Assembly: GCA_023014365.1 (NCBI GenBank)
Contig: JAEBUN010000004.1
Location: 682,001 to 746,000, forward strand
From: Lepiota brunneoincarnata
Lineage: Eukaryota > Basidiomycota > Agaricomycetes > Agaricales > Agaricaceae
DNA length: 64,000 nucleotides
Direction of reading: 5' to 3'
Of this stretch, positions 10,357-21,084 are shown piece after piece. Below the pieces are notes generated by a model. It searched no databases. It saw only the letters and a program-made list of their open reading frames with translations, and had not been told where the DNA came from. A program made the translations under genes and the position numbers. Numbering within the stretch: the first letter of the stretch is position 1; each line of letters opens with the position of its first letter.

Positions 10357-11086
10357 ATGGCAACACCCTCCAGCCAATCAGAGCTCGAGGCATCCGAGCC
10401 CGTCCCCATCCCCCGTTCAACTCCATCCCCCTCCCCAAACAGCTCCTCCATGGCCGACCCCACTGGCATTGGCTCCCCAACTCACCCCTACCGTTTTATG
10501 AACCCAAACACACGCTTGCATACGCCACACGTGTCGGTCTCCAAGCTGCTGTTGTCGGCACCTTTGTCAGTACCATCCAGAATGCTCTAAACACCCATTC
10601 GCGGGGCGCCATGGGTTTCCTGACGCGAACGGGAGGTACTATCGGGTTCTTTGGTGCGTGAACATTACTATTTGAATCATGGGTTATCATGCTCAAACGG
10701 ATATATGTATGGTGTCATCGGGTCAAATAGGTGCCATGGGTGCAACATTTGCCTTTACCGAGGCATTTATTGCAAACCAGCGGCAGAAAAACGACCCGAT
10801 CAATGGTGCTACTGGTGCTTGCGCTGCAGGCTTCCTTGCTGGTATTCGCTGTATGTTGTATACTCCTACTGCGTTTCCCCTATGATTCTAATTCTAATCC
10901 CTACGCTCAATAGCACGTTCTCTGCCAATGGCAGTGGGGGGTTGTGCTCTTCTCGGAGCCGTGATGGGTACATTCGACTACGCTGGAAAGCTAGCAGGGG
11001 AGCCGGGGGTTACACTAGAAGAGAAGCGGAAGAGATTCTTCAAACCTGGGACGCCAATCCCGGGCTCGCCCACTCCTTCAGAGTGA
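10357..11086 (+). CDS. mitochondrial complex I subunit, NDUFA11/B14.7 (21.3 kDa) type, Tim17/22/23 fold
   Basis: Accessory membrane subunit of NADH:ubiquinone oxidoreductase with the four-helix Tim17/Tim22/Tim23 fold. Exons end and start at 10653/10731 and 10850/10914 (GT-AG). The core reads PLPFYEPKHTLAYATRVGLQ, then SRGAMGFLTRTGGTIGFFGAMG, FAFTEAFIANQRQKNDPING, and MAVGGCALLGAVMGTFDYAG: Gly-rich helices typical of the family. The end GTPIPGSPTPSE is followed by TGA at 11084-11086. Two starts are possible: ATG 10357, or ATG 10450 (MADPTGIGSP), which is closer to usual family length. From either start the frame must move back by one base at the C run 10485-10488, where a C seems to be missing. 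With it restored the protein is 196 or 165 aa. Without it, translation ends early in a nonsense frame. Confidence 0.82.
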
Positions 11087-11422
11087 AGTGCCAGCACGTC
11101 ACCCGTAATAGAAAAATAGATATCTTTATATTCCTCGCATCCCAGGCAAAAGCTTATGTTTGTGGAATAAGCGCATTCAGTAATACAGAACATCTCGGGG
11201 GTGCACTTCCGGCTCTCTGCTTCCCGTGCCCCCGCCTCCGCTTGAACTTTTTCCTACTTATTGCTTAAACAATTCCCTTGTATGACTTGACTCCCGACAG
11301 GAGATTAAAATTTATTAAAAGTAACAATTATACGGCTACATGCAACAAGAATGTTCGTGTGACACGAGGGATATCTTGGAAGTAAGGGATGAAATTAAGT
11401 AGTATCATACTATGAGTACGTC
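11087..11422. other. convergent 3' region
   Basis: The 336 bp between two convergent stop codons are A/T-rich, contain AAATTTATTAAAAG-like stretches near 11310 that could serve polyadenylation, and hold no gene that I can support. Confidence 0.4.
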
Positions 11423-14400
11423 CTAGTTGTTGCCCTTGGTTGTCTCCCCAACCATCTTATTATACCTCCGCAAAACCTCTTTATGGTTTTGAGTATAAAA
11501 CTCATCCCAATTGAGCGCCGTTTTGCATTTAGCCTACAAATTAGAAATCAAGTCAGCGGTGTATCTGGGAGAGACAGGGCGAGAAACAAGAAGCATACCT
11601 TCTTCTCCAGCTTGGCCCAAACTTCCTCTTCCGGTTCGTTACCTTCATCTCCACCATCACAGGCGAAGAACCGAGCAATGACATTCAAATCATCTTCTTC
11701 ATCCTGCCTTCGCCTTGCTTCATCCCTTTCTCTAGCTGCACCGCCCAGTTGCCTCGTAGCATCATATTCCATCGGAATATCAATCGTCTGAGTAGGATGG
11801 TCCACATCCATGAACGCAAGCGGGCCCTCCTCCTTCCCCTCGCGTTCCTCCTGTTTGACGGACACGTCCGTTCGTTCCTGTTCTAGCTGTCTTCGCTTCC
11901 GCTCTTCCTCTTCCCACCGACTTTTCTCCTTCCGGTGCGCAATGCCACCTTTCTTCTTACATTCTTCAAACTCAGCACGGAACTGCATACCCAGGAAGGT
12001 ATTCCAAGAGCCCACTGTATGGTGTCCGAGCTAGACAAAACAAAATTCAATCATGAACATCCCAATCCGTGCCTTAGGAAGCCTGTAAAAGTATGTACCT
12101 TGCGACTCAACGCCTTTGCAACTGCCGTTTGCGATATCAGCGGATCGCGTTTGTAGAGTATGAACAAGTATCTTTCGGCCCACTCCCTTTCTGGCCCTGT
12201 ATACAGATACCCCATTTTGTTTTTCTTCAAACCCCTTTCGGGTGTTGGGGGTGGTGTTGGTGTACGTTCTTTTGGATAGTATCCAGACTTCTGTTTCTGT
12301 GGTTTGGGTTTGATTACAGCTGAGGTAGAGGGCGAAGTCGTAGCGACAGACTTCTTAACAGGTGGCTGCATTACATCCACCTTTTCCTTCCCTTTCGAGA
12401 TCTGCTCTGGGTCAATTTTCGATGCTGGAGAAGCAATAGAGGCGGAGGTGGTGGTTGACGGCAGATCCGGCGTCCCGGACCTCGCGACGTAATGATACTC
12501 CATAGCCCTCTGCTTTGCTGCCCAATCTGCCTGTTTCGCGTTCCTTTCCAAACGCTTGGTTTCAGCGATCACAGAGTTATCAAACGTCCGTTTCCTTCTG
12601 CTTTTGATGTTTTGTTTCGTGTCGAAGAGATAATTGGCGAGGTTTTCAGGAATCGAGCCTTGATCTATCGCATCAGAGACGAAGTGGAACGTGACGGCTG
12701 GTGTTTGACAGACACTAGCATTGAAAAGAAGTTCTTTGAATGTCGTTGAGCGGGAGTAGAGTACCGCGTAGTCCGCTGTTGCTATCTCGCTAGTCAACGA
12801 ACCCCCGCATTTCTGCATCAAAAAATATCGATCAAGATCTCGGACGGTAGAGGTAGTGGGTTTGAGTACCTTGATTGCCCGTGTAACCCCCACCCTATCC
12901 TTCAAATCCACCTGCACAAAGAACTGCATTGGCTTTCCTTCCGTGTTGACAAAAATTTTTTCGGGGGGTTCAGTACCGGCCCCGGGCTTGGGCACCTGTG
13001 TTTGACTTTCATACGGATTGCGGGATGGTGCAGGGTATCGCAAGCTTGCTCTGCCTGGCCTTTTCTCCCTCTCCTTCCCTTTTTGCTTCTGCCTCTGCTC
13101 CTTCCTTTTCTTCTCCTTCACCACACTTGCGAGTGATGGCTCATCTCCTTCATCGCCCGAATCGATCTCTACCACATCTTCCTTTCGCTTCCTCTTGATG
13201 AAACTTTGCAATATTGAAGGCGAATGCGGCATCGGATGAAGTGGCGCGGAGCTTGGTGATCTCGTATCTCTTCGGCCTGTAGAAACACTCTCAGATGATC
13301 CCTCTTGTATCCCGCTCCCGCTCCCCAAACTCGACTGTGGCGGTTGCTGGGTTTGTGTGGGCATCATTCCTGCAAATCCGGGGGGCCACTGGCTCATTAG
13401 CACTCCACCAGGCATTCCACTATACATCTTCATGATATCCATCAGAGCAGTAGCGAAGTTCTCTTGCATCTGCGGCATATTAGGGGTGGCTTGGGTGCCC
13501 ATGGGTGCTCCATTAATTCCCTGCTGCTGCTGTGCATACATCGTGACCATTTGTGGATTGAATGGCATCATGGACATGTTCATATTAAATGGTGGCATCG
13601 CGCCGTTCGGAATCCCGAATGGCACTGGTGGAGCACTCTGTTGTTGCGTAAAGGCTGACGCGGGGTCTGCAGGTGGTGACGAGACGACAGGGACAGACTG
13701 CGGATGGTATTGATACTGTGTAGGTTGCGAAGGAGAAAAAGTAGTAGAAGGATTCGCGATGCTTTCTGATGGCCCAGCCATGGTGTTTATTGGCGGTAGC
13801 ACCCTATCGATGGAGCGCCCCTTGGTAGGTGCTTCCAAAGGCTTATGAAACAGAGTAGGCCTTTTCGATGGCAGTGCAGATTCAGAGGGCGTTTCACGAG
13901 GTGTTGGAAGGGCACTTCTTGAAAGACGTTAATCCAACGCCGCGCCAACAAGGGACCAGCAGAAACAACGCACTTGGTCAAGACCTCCCCATCGTCCCCC
14001 TTCACCGGCCGCAAGATCGGTAGTCCATCATCCTGGGTTAAACAGCCGCCCCAGTTATCCTGGGCTAATAGCGCCTTTTCTGCAGACACGCTTCTTTGGA
14101 CCCAAGTGTGGTTCAGCACAACCTTGTTTAGGTCCCTTCCCCACTCGCGTATAAACTCCTTGCCTTGCCAAGTTTCAGAATCGACAAGGATGACATCTGC
14201 ATTTTTAGGGTCGCTGCAGATGGCAGCGTGGTGTCTCTAAACGAGTGATGGGTGACATATGAAAATTCCGCCTTGCCGAGCCGTGGTTCTCGTACCTTTA
14301 GGCTCCGGATGAGTTTGGGACGGTGTAGGATACCACCAGCCTCGACAAACACTTGTATCTGCTTACTATCCGGGTGGTGGAAAATAGGTACATCATGGGT

Positions 14401-14436
14401 GAGTTGAGTATGAGATGGTAGTGGTGGTTCCGACAT
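11423..14436 (-). CDS. tandem-BRCT plus Myb/SANT-like protein, candidate Rap1 (telomere) homolog
   Basis: Nuclear protein of 921 aa with Rap1-like layout. Exons (minus): 14436-14296, 14236-13974, 13917-12099, 12030-11599, 11533-11423, summing to an exact multiple of three. Start at MSEPPLPSH is chosen over in-frame upstream ATGs because it gives a normal N-terminus. A first BRCT-like unit spans about residues 15-110 ([47 protein letters not shown]). A long Gln/Met/Pro-rich linker follows, with a basic stretch and SFIKRKRK. A second BRCT-like unit lies near 430-540 ([40 protein letters not shown]). Near 690-750 is a Myb/SANT-like three-helix unit with its Trp residues ([33 protein letters not shown]), then a charged coiled coil and C-terminal [20 protein letters not shown]. 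Rap1 combines BRCT, Myb and a C-terminal interaction domain. Orthology is an inference from architecture. Confidence 0.72.
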
Positions 14437-14584
14437 ATTTTGGGACGGAATGAGCCTGACGCGCTTAAACTTCGTGGTGACGCGCGTCATGCCACAGGTC
14501 ACACCATCTTTACTCAAAGGTAATTGTATGATGGCAAATAGAATTGAACATGACAGAGCAAAAAATGTACATGATACAGCCAAC

Positions 14585-15143
14585 TTAACGATAACTGTAG
14601 AATACAGCACAGGTCAGAACGCCGACAAATCACCTGAATCATGGATCCACAGTACCTCTTTTGCCTGCGGGCACGCGCACCAGCACCACCGAACTTCTTG
14701 GGCTCCATTCGTCTGGGGTCAGCAATGAGGAGGGTACGATCGTACGCCACTAGCTTCTTCTTCAACTCTAGGGAGCTGTATGCATCGATGTACTTGGCAT
14801 AGTACGCAACAAGGGCCTTGGCGATCGCCTGGCGGATAGCATAGACCTGCGATGTGTGTCCACCACCCTTCACTCGCACACGAATGTCGAGAACAGAAAA
14901 GGCATCCTCGCCAGCGACCAAGACAGGTTCATAGATCTTGAGACGGAGAATTTCAGGCTGGACGAGATTGATAGGTGAGCCGTTGATGCGGATAAGACCA
15001 CGACCCTCTTTTGCATGTGCCACTGCGGTAGCAGTCTATGTGTCCGAATGTGCACGTTAATAATCGGCCTCGATTGTTGCAGAGAACCGTGAACGTGCCT
15101 TCTTTTTACCGAATGTCTGAACGGCCTTGACTTGTGATGCCAT
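14585..15143 (-). CDS. RPS16: 40S ribosomal protein uS9 (Rps16)
   Basis: Cytosolic small-subunit protein uS9. Its C-terminal tail reaches the decoding centre and P-site tRNA. Exons (minus) are 15143-15099 ([15 protein letters not shown]), 15035-14656 and a last exon of only 10 nt, 14594-14585, that supplies the end of SYR and the stop. The total of 435 nt gives 144 aa, the normal family length. Conserved blocks are [61 protein letters not shown] and [17 protein letters not shown]. The first intron must begin GC rather than GT (AAG|GCACGT) to join KKK to TATAV, while its acceptor is a normal CATAG. An in-frame ATG at 15272 lies upstream with no stop between, so an extended form cannot be excluded. 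The gene is divergent from the mitochondrial uL4m gene. Confidence 0.95.
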
Positions 15144-15379
15144 TTTGTGGAGAGCCGGTGGAAAGCTGAGTGACAATAAGCACGGGCTGATACGGTTCGC
15201 ACAATCAGCACATACCTTGTTCTTGAGGTCGTCGAGGCCGGCGTCGATAGTAGTCGCTGTAAGGGCAGGCATTGGGTGGCTTGCAGTAGCTAGTTAGTTC
15301 CTCCGGACAATGCCGATAGCAATGTGCTGACTAAGCATATTTTCCTTCCACCTTCCGGTTCGGGCTGTCGAGCCAAGTC
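15144..15379. promoter_or_regulatory. divergent promoter shared by cytosolic uS9 and mitochondrial uL4m genes
   Basis: Only 236 bp separate the start codons of RPS16 (minus) and the uL4m gene (plus). The minus strand contains an in-frame ATG at 15272 beginning MPALTATTIDAGLDDLKNK, followed by a GTATGT that could act as a splice donor, so part of this region may be a spliced RPS16 leader. Confidence 0.4.
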
Positions 15380-16289
15380 ATGTTGGCCAGAACTTTGGGA
15401 AACGTATGTGGTACTGTGAACCTTCAGACTTTGTGATTCACCCAACCTTTTCAGACTAAGAGGCTCGTCTCTCATAATGTGGCGCGTCTATCCACCACAA
15501 CAGAACCTGTTGCTATAGGTAAAGTGGGATCGAGTCGGCGCATATGACCTGCCCCTCACACTTGTCACCCTTTCAGCTACCCCCTTCGCAAGTCCCATCC
15601 TCCTCGCCCTTACCACACCCCTCCGCCGTGACCGCCGTGACCCCCACCACGAAGACCATGTCGTCTCTCTCGATCCCACCGTCTTCAGCCACCCCATCCG
15701 ACGCGACGTCCTCCACCTCTGCGTAACCCACTACCGCGACTCCCTCAGACAAGGCTCCGCCAGCACTAAGACGCGCGGTGAAGTCGCTGGCTCAGGGCGC
15801 AAAATCCGTCCTCAAAAAGGTTCCGGCAGAGCCCGTCTCGGTGACGCCCAGTCACCTATGCTCGTGGGTGGTGGTGTCGCCTTTGGTCCCAAACCTAGAG
15901 ACTTTAGTACCAAGTTGCCTAGGAAGGTGATACAGATGGGAATGCGTGTTGCGCTTAGCGCCAAGATGCGCGAAAATCGGTTGGGTGTAATGACGGGTAT
16001 GGACTGGCCCTGCGGAAAAACCGGGCCTTTGTCGAGGAAGATTGATGAACTTGGGTTCCGGAAGACGCTGTTCGTCACAGGGGAGGAGGCCGCGCCAGTT
16101 GGACTTATGAGAGCAATTGCGAATATACCCTCGGTCAAGCTAGTCACCACTAAGGATGTCAATGTGTATGAGATCCTTCACTGGCAACGACTGATCCTCG
16201 ACATTAAGGCCGTGGACTACTTTGAACAAACGTTGAAGAAGGATGTGCCCCTGCTCCCATTGCCCCTCCTCGAGTCAACCTCCGCGTAA
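15380..16289 (+). CDS. mitochondrial large-subunit ribosomal protein uL4m
   Basis: uL4 of the mitoribosome, whose extended loop lines the exit tunnel. Three exons: 15380-15403 (MLARTLGN), 15455-15518 and 15577-16289, total 801 nt, 266 aa. The short first exon was chosen because it supplies the only in-frame ATG and yields an Arg/Ser/Thr-rich mitochondrial presequence (MLARTLGN, TKRLVSHNVARLSTTTEP). Family motifs: PIRRDVLHLCVTHYRDSLRQ, GEVAGSGRKIRPQKGSGRAR, and SPMLVGGGVAFGPKPRDF with the conserved Gly-rich K-P-R-D-F box, then KVIQMGMRVALSAKMREN. The C-terminal part includes KLVTTKDVNVYEILHWQRLILD. All introns are GT-AG. The identification is firm; the protein is very similar in length and domain order to other fungal uL4m proteins. 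Confidence 0.92.
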
Positions 16290-16405
16290 ACTATTGTAAT
16301 TATTATTATCCTTGATAATGAGAGTACCGTCTGGGCTCGGTTTCTAAAGAGGCTGTCATAGGTCTGGGTCAATGCATCAGGTCCTCTTCGCTTAATGCAG
16401 GAACC

Positions 16406-17072
16406 TTAACCCCCCATTTTCAACATCCCTCTATATATCCCGTCACTTGTCAGAAAAACCACCTGAAATCGTTCACTACGCTCCATCAGGACCGGCCTGG
16501 CCATCTCCGAGCTCAAAGCCCCCCCCCGCCCAATCTCAATAGTGAATGGTCCGTGCAATCCAGACGATATCCAGTTCGTCCAAACCCAACCCCCATTCAT
16601 CACCATCTCCTTCACCCATCGTAGCTCATCAACTCCTCTAGATTGGATTCAAATCCCTGGAGATGGAGTGTGACGAGAGAGGGGAGTGGCTTGGGGAACA
16701 TGTATGCCCACCTCCCTAGACTCACAATATGGGCCAGGTTGGGCGCGACAGGGAGGATAGGGAGCGTGAAAGTCGGAGAAGAGGGGACATGCGGTGATCG
16801 GAGGATGATTATTGTGAGCTTGTTAACAGTGAACCTCTTGAGGGGGTTCAGGAAGCATCGTAGCCTAGCATGATTGCGAAAATTTCAGGTTTAGAGAACG
16901 CAGACGGCCGATATGCATCGTGATGGTTCAGACTTGTCGTTCGAGTTTGAGTGTGCTCCTGTGGCAGCGCTTCCGGCTGAGGCCGCGGAAAGTAAGATCG
17001 TATGTAGCAGTTCGAAATTGAACCTGTCCTAGGGATAGTGCGATAATGAAGACACTTCTCCAGTGTTGACAT
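16406..17072 (-). pseudogene. F-box/LRR-like protein remnant
   Basis: The minus strand carries fragments that look like the C-terminal half of the short F-box-like proteins common in Agaricomycetes: PVAPNLAHIVSLGRWAYM, then PSLVTLHLQGFESNLEELM, then a separate frame with KEMVMNGGWVWTNWISSGLH and GFQ-like ERFQVVFLTSDGIYRG. These pieces lie in at least three frames with stops between, and no clean splice sites join them. No F-box is visible upstream. I therefore read it as a decayed copy, though a small intron-rich gene is possible. It sits in the gap between the uL4m gene and SNAPC1, where nothing else is coding. Confidence 0.3.
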
Positions 17073-17107
17073 GAACTTGATCTATCGTCGTCGGATACAT
17101 CCTTGGT

Positions 17108-18258
17108 ATGGTAATAGGGTATCGGGAGGAAGTTGATTCGCCAGGCACATGGCTACCTAACTCATCATGCAGCCAGCACCATCTCCGTCTGTCGGCCGAG
17201 GAGATAGTCGTCCTGCAACCCTCTTACTTTACATCCGTCCTATATGTTCGCCCTCTTCGGGATGATATCTCAAAACTTATTCAACTGTATCGTGAACGAT
17301 ACACGGCAACAGCTCCTGCACCGTCACCTTTTGGGTTGTTTAAGCAACTATGGTGTTCAGAGGGTTGGAACTGGTTGCATTTCAGGGTGTTTGATGATCG
17401 TTCCCGTGAGACATTTTTACTGGTCACTATGAGGCTTTTCCTTGGTGCGGGTTTTTAAAAATCTAAATTGTTGGAATCCTAAGAGTTTCCGACAGAACGA
17501 GTAACTGATAGTAATCCACTGGCCCGAGTCGTTGGACTCTTTGGGATGTACACATTTTACTACACTCAGCCGTCAGACTCGGCACCAGTGCTGCACCTGT
17601 GTCAATCATATACCAGTCCCAATAGGTGGGTCCCCACTAGGGAAGGTTTAGCGGTAACCCGACACTAAGAGTTGGGCAGATCGTCTTATCGCTCTGACCA
17701 ACCTGTCAGAGGTGTTGGTTTCCCCAGAGCTTGCATCGTTGCGAGAACCTGTTCTCTACGTAACCTCGAGAATGGTCAAGGACCAAATTTTTTATATTCT
17801 CCCATCGTCGGATTTGGGCCCGGAAAACCCTCGGGACCTTCCTCGAGAAATACTAGTAGACAACGCGGTATTTGAAGAAGAGCGCAATCCGGAAGCACCA
17901 AAAAAGGGGCGGCCATCCAGACGCGACAAGGCCAAGAAGGCGAGAGCTGCGCTCGAAGGGTTGGATGCATGGCTTGAAAGGTCCGAGTCTCCCAGTACTA
18001 CAGGACGAGGATTTCACACAGTACCGGGCGGACAAAGAAGAGCTCTTGGCTGCGCTGGATGACGTCGGGGATAAGGGTGCGGTTAAGAGGGCCAACTTGA
18101 TGATACTGGAGCGGCTGCGGGCACTGCAGGCAGAAGCGGGTGGAGTAGGGGGAGGAGCAGGGGTGGAGCGAGTGGAGCGGGCAGTGGGTGAGGCCCAAGC
18201 GCAGAAAGGAGGAGTGCTCGGGTTGCTGGAAGGGGCAGGGCGGGACTCCATACTGTAG
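17108..18258 (+). CDS. snRNA-activating complex subunit SNAPC1 (SNAP43) homolog
   Basis: Subunit of SNAPc, which binds the proximal element of snRNA promoters and recruits Pol II or Pol III. Exons are 17108-17444, 17496-17625 and 17672-18258. The second intron is 46 nt. The N-terminal half follows the SNAP43 family pattern: LRDDISKLIQLYRERY, PFGLFKQLWCSEGWNWLHF, then PLARVVGLFGMYTFYYTQPS (human LYLLYGLYNTQP), then WADRLIALTNLSEVL and LREPVLYVTSRMVKDQIFYILP. The C-terminal part has a basic KKGRPSRRDKAKKARAALEG and a helical DFTQYRADKEELLAALDD stretch. Summed exons exceed a multiple of three by one: the frame shifts near the CCC at 17991-17993, where removing one C joins ERSESP to VLQDEDFTQYRADK for a product of about 350 aa. 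Start is the first plausible ATG; a shorter N-terminus is possible. Confidence 0.72.
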
Positions 18259-18386
18259 GGTGATTGTAACCAGAGAGGGTTGATTGTTGTTGTCCTATTA
18301 TTAGATGGGAAATTACCTAACCCACAACCACGCCCCACCCCATCTCTCTTTCTTCCTCTCTCTTGTTCATAGATTTTCTTTGTATC

Positions 18387-21084
18387 ATGTCCTCTCCCCT
18401 CTACTCGCTCGGCCCAAATGCCCAGCGACGATACTTTGGCCCCAGCAATGCTAGCTCTACCGCCAGTCTCCTCCCTCCCACCGCTGAGCAGGATATGCCC
18501 CGGAGGCAGTTTACCGGCGGTCAACCCTCCCCGAGCCCTAGCATCCAGCCCACTTTGGCCAGGCAGAGAAGTGCCGCATCTCCAGCCCTCAAGAATAGCC
18601 CAAGTATTAATTCCGTCGTGAGTTCTCGTCATGGTTGCCAAGCTCTTGGCAAATGCCTGACTCGGTTTATTAGAGAGATTCAGGTCGATACGCAGTCACT
18701 ACGGGAGGAAAACTACCAACCGTCACACCTTCGATATCTGACAAGGTGCGCTCTTCGTGTTTTGTTTTTCTTCACCTGTGTTCATTGTGGGAAGTCGCTG
18801 TGTAGTTCTCCCTCGCGCCCGATCCCTACGCCTGGGGCTCCAATATCTCTCCAAACCAACCAGAACCAGATGATTATTTGCATAATCCTGACCCTCGGCG
18901 GGACCGAAAGAACGATGCAGGCGGAACGATTTTCACATATAGGGGTTTGACAAACGTTGGGTGTTTGACGTTGCTCTGCGTGGGACTGATCTCCCTTTTG
19001 TGCGGCTTCCTCTCCTCGACCTGTTTTTCCGGGTTACTTATTGATCACGCACCTCCAGTGCTGGTTACCCACTTGTTTCCCACTTTACTACACGTATACA
19101 ATCCACGAATGGTGGTTTCAATTTGGGTGGAATCAATGCGACAGGGCAGGTGTGTCTTACCCTGTCCCCATCAATCACTCAAAATACTCACTGTATTGAT
19201 GATCCCTAGATTCCCGAACTCCCGGGAAATTGGGGACTTATCGACCTAGAAACTCCTCGTGAAGTGTATACAAAACCCTCTTACTTCGACCCGGGCCAGG
19301 AAATGCAGCTAGTCTTCAGCGACGAGTTCAACACAGACGGACGGAGTTTTTATCCTGGGGATGATCCGTACTGGGAAGCAGCTGATCTGCACTACTGGCA
19401 GGTGAGGGCATCCATCGTGATTGATTCCTGGATATGATTCTGATGTTTGCTCTGCAGACCAACAACATGGAGTGGTACGACCCAGAGGCCATCACAACAA
19501 AGGACGGCTACCTCGAAGTTACGCTCTCGCGAAAAGAAACACATGACCTGCATTTCCAGGGGGGGATGATGACGACTTGGAACAAGTTCTGCTTCACCGG
19601 CGGTATTTTTGAAGCGTCCGTACAACTGCCTGGTGCGAATAATATTGTCGGTTTGTGGCCGGCTATCTGGGCCATGGGAAATCTCGGTGAGAACTTTTCA
19701 GCCCTCTTTGTTTGGAAGAGTTTTGATATTTTCCTCATATAGGCCGGGCTGGTTACGGTGCTTCGCTTGAGGGCTTAGTACGTCTTTCAGTGCCAGCCAT
19801 CGAAAAAAAAAAACCATGCTGACAGTTTCGATTGTAGTGGCCATACACCTATGATGCTTGCGACGTCGGTACGGCCCCCAATCAGACCTTCCAAGGATTA
19901 CCCTTGGCCGCGACGATCGATGGTGATCCTAATTCCAATGGTGCTCTCTCGTTCTTGCCTGGACAGAGGCTATCTCGTTGCACTTGCCCGGGGGAGTCGC
20001 ACCCTGGCCCTGTCCACAAGGATGGCTCGTTTGTTGGAAGGGCCGCACCTGAGATTGACGTTTTCGAAGCTCAGGTAAGTTTTCAGGGATGCCTCAAAAC
20101 GGTTATGCGGTGCTAACAACCCTGCTAGATCACTGGAGAGCCTTTGACCGGTCAAGTCTCGCAATCTGCGCAGTGGGCAGTAAGTTTTCTATTGAACGAC
20201 CTTTTGGGGCGACTTCTAACAAATTCGTAAGCCCTTTGACGCCCAATACGAGTGGGACAATTCGACCGACAATATGATCATTGTCAATCCTACTGTTACA
20301 ACACTCAATCCGTACAAGGGAGCTGCTTTCCAGCAGGCAACCTCTGGGGTCACCGATACAGGTAATTTACTCAAGCGGCTGGGTCTATTGAACTGTTACT
20401 TAAAGGAAATGCAGATCAAGGTTGTTATGAGTTCGAGCAAGGCTGCTTCTCCGTGTACGCATTTGAGTACAAGCCAGGTATGCACCTGCGTTTCACTGTT
20501 GCCGGTCATTGGTTAACGTGCCTGCTAGGCTTCGATGATGCGGTCGGTTTTAAGGGTTATGATGTATAGTGACAGATGAACTGATGCATTGAGTAGTACA
20601 TCTCATGGGTATCCGACGGCAAACTCGCATGGACCATGAGAGCGGCTGGCATGAGAGCTGATCCCCGAGTTGAAATCAGCGCTAGACCGATTCCGCAAGA
20701 ACCCATGGTGCGTTTCTCTCGGTTCTACATGTGGTCGTCAACGACCTTACCATACTGTCATGAAGTACTTGATCGTCAACTTGGGCATATCTACGAATTT
20801 CGGTGATGTTGATCTTGAGCACCTACGATTCCCGACGACTATGAGAGTCGACTGGATCCGCGTGTACCAGCCGTCGAATGCAGTTAACATTGGGTGTGAT
20901 CCCAAGGATTTCCCGACCAAGACCTACATCGACCAGTAAGCCTCTTATATATATACACGAAACGATTTCCGTAGACTAAGTTCACATCAGATATATTGAA
21001 GCTTACACCAATCCTAACCTCACAACATGGGTCGATGATTATAAGCAACCTTGGCCAAAGAACAAATTCCTCAAGGAGTGCTGA
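18387..21084 (+). CDS. Kre6/Skn1-type beta-1,6-glucan synthesis protein, GH16 family
   Basis: Type II membrane protein of the GH16 Kre6/Skn1 group required for beta-1,6-glucan in the cell wall. Fifteen exons: 18387-18617, 18674-18745, 18806-18999, 19059-19149, 19210-19401, 19458-19686, 19743-19777, 19838-20074, 20129-20179, 20232-20361, 20415-20477, 20529-20542, 20597-20707, 20766-20935 and 20991-21084. They total 1914 nt, 637 aa, with every phase consistent. The Ser/Pro-rich cytoplasmic N-terminus leads to the conserved [20 protein letters not shown] and [19 protein letters not shown], a membrane helix ([17 protein letters not shown]), then the glucanase-like lumenal domain: [38 protein letters not shown], catalytic-type EIDVFEAQ (ExDxxE) and the C-terminal [15 protein letters not shown]. 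The exon at 20529-20542 is only 14 nt. ATG 18387 is preferred to in-frame ATG 18363. It follows SNAPC1 by about 130 bp. Confidence 0.95.

Noticed and set aside
10121..10501. Plus-strand ORF across the EED first exon
   Set aside because: The minus-strand EED exons here have phase-consistent splices and family matches, so this frame is a shadow.
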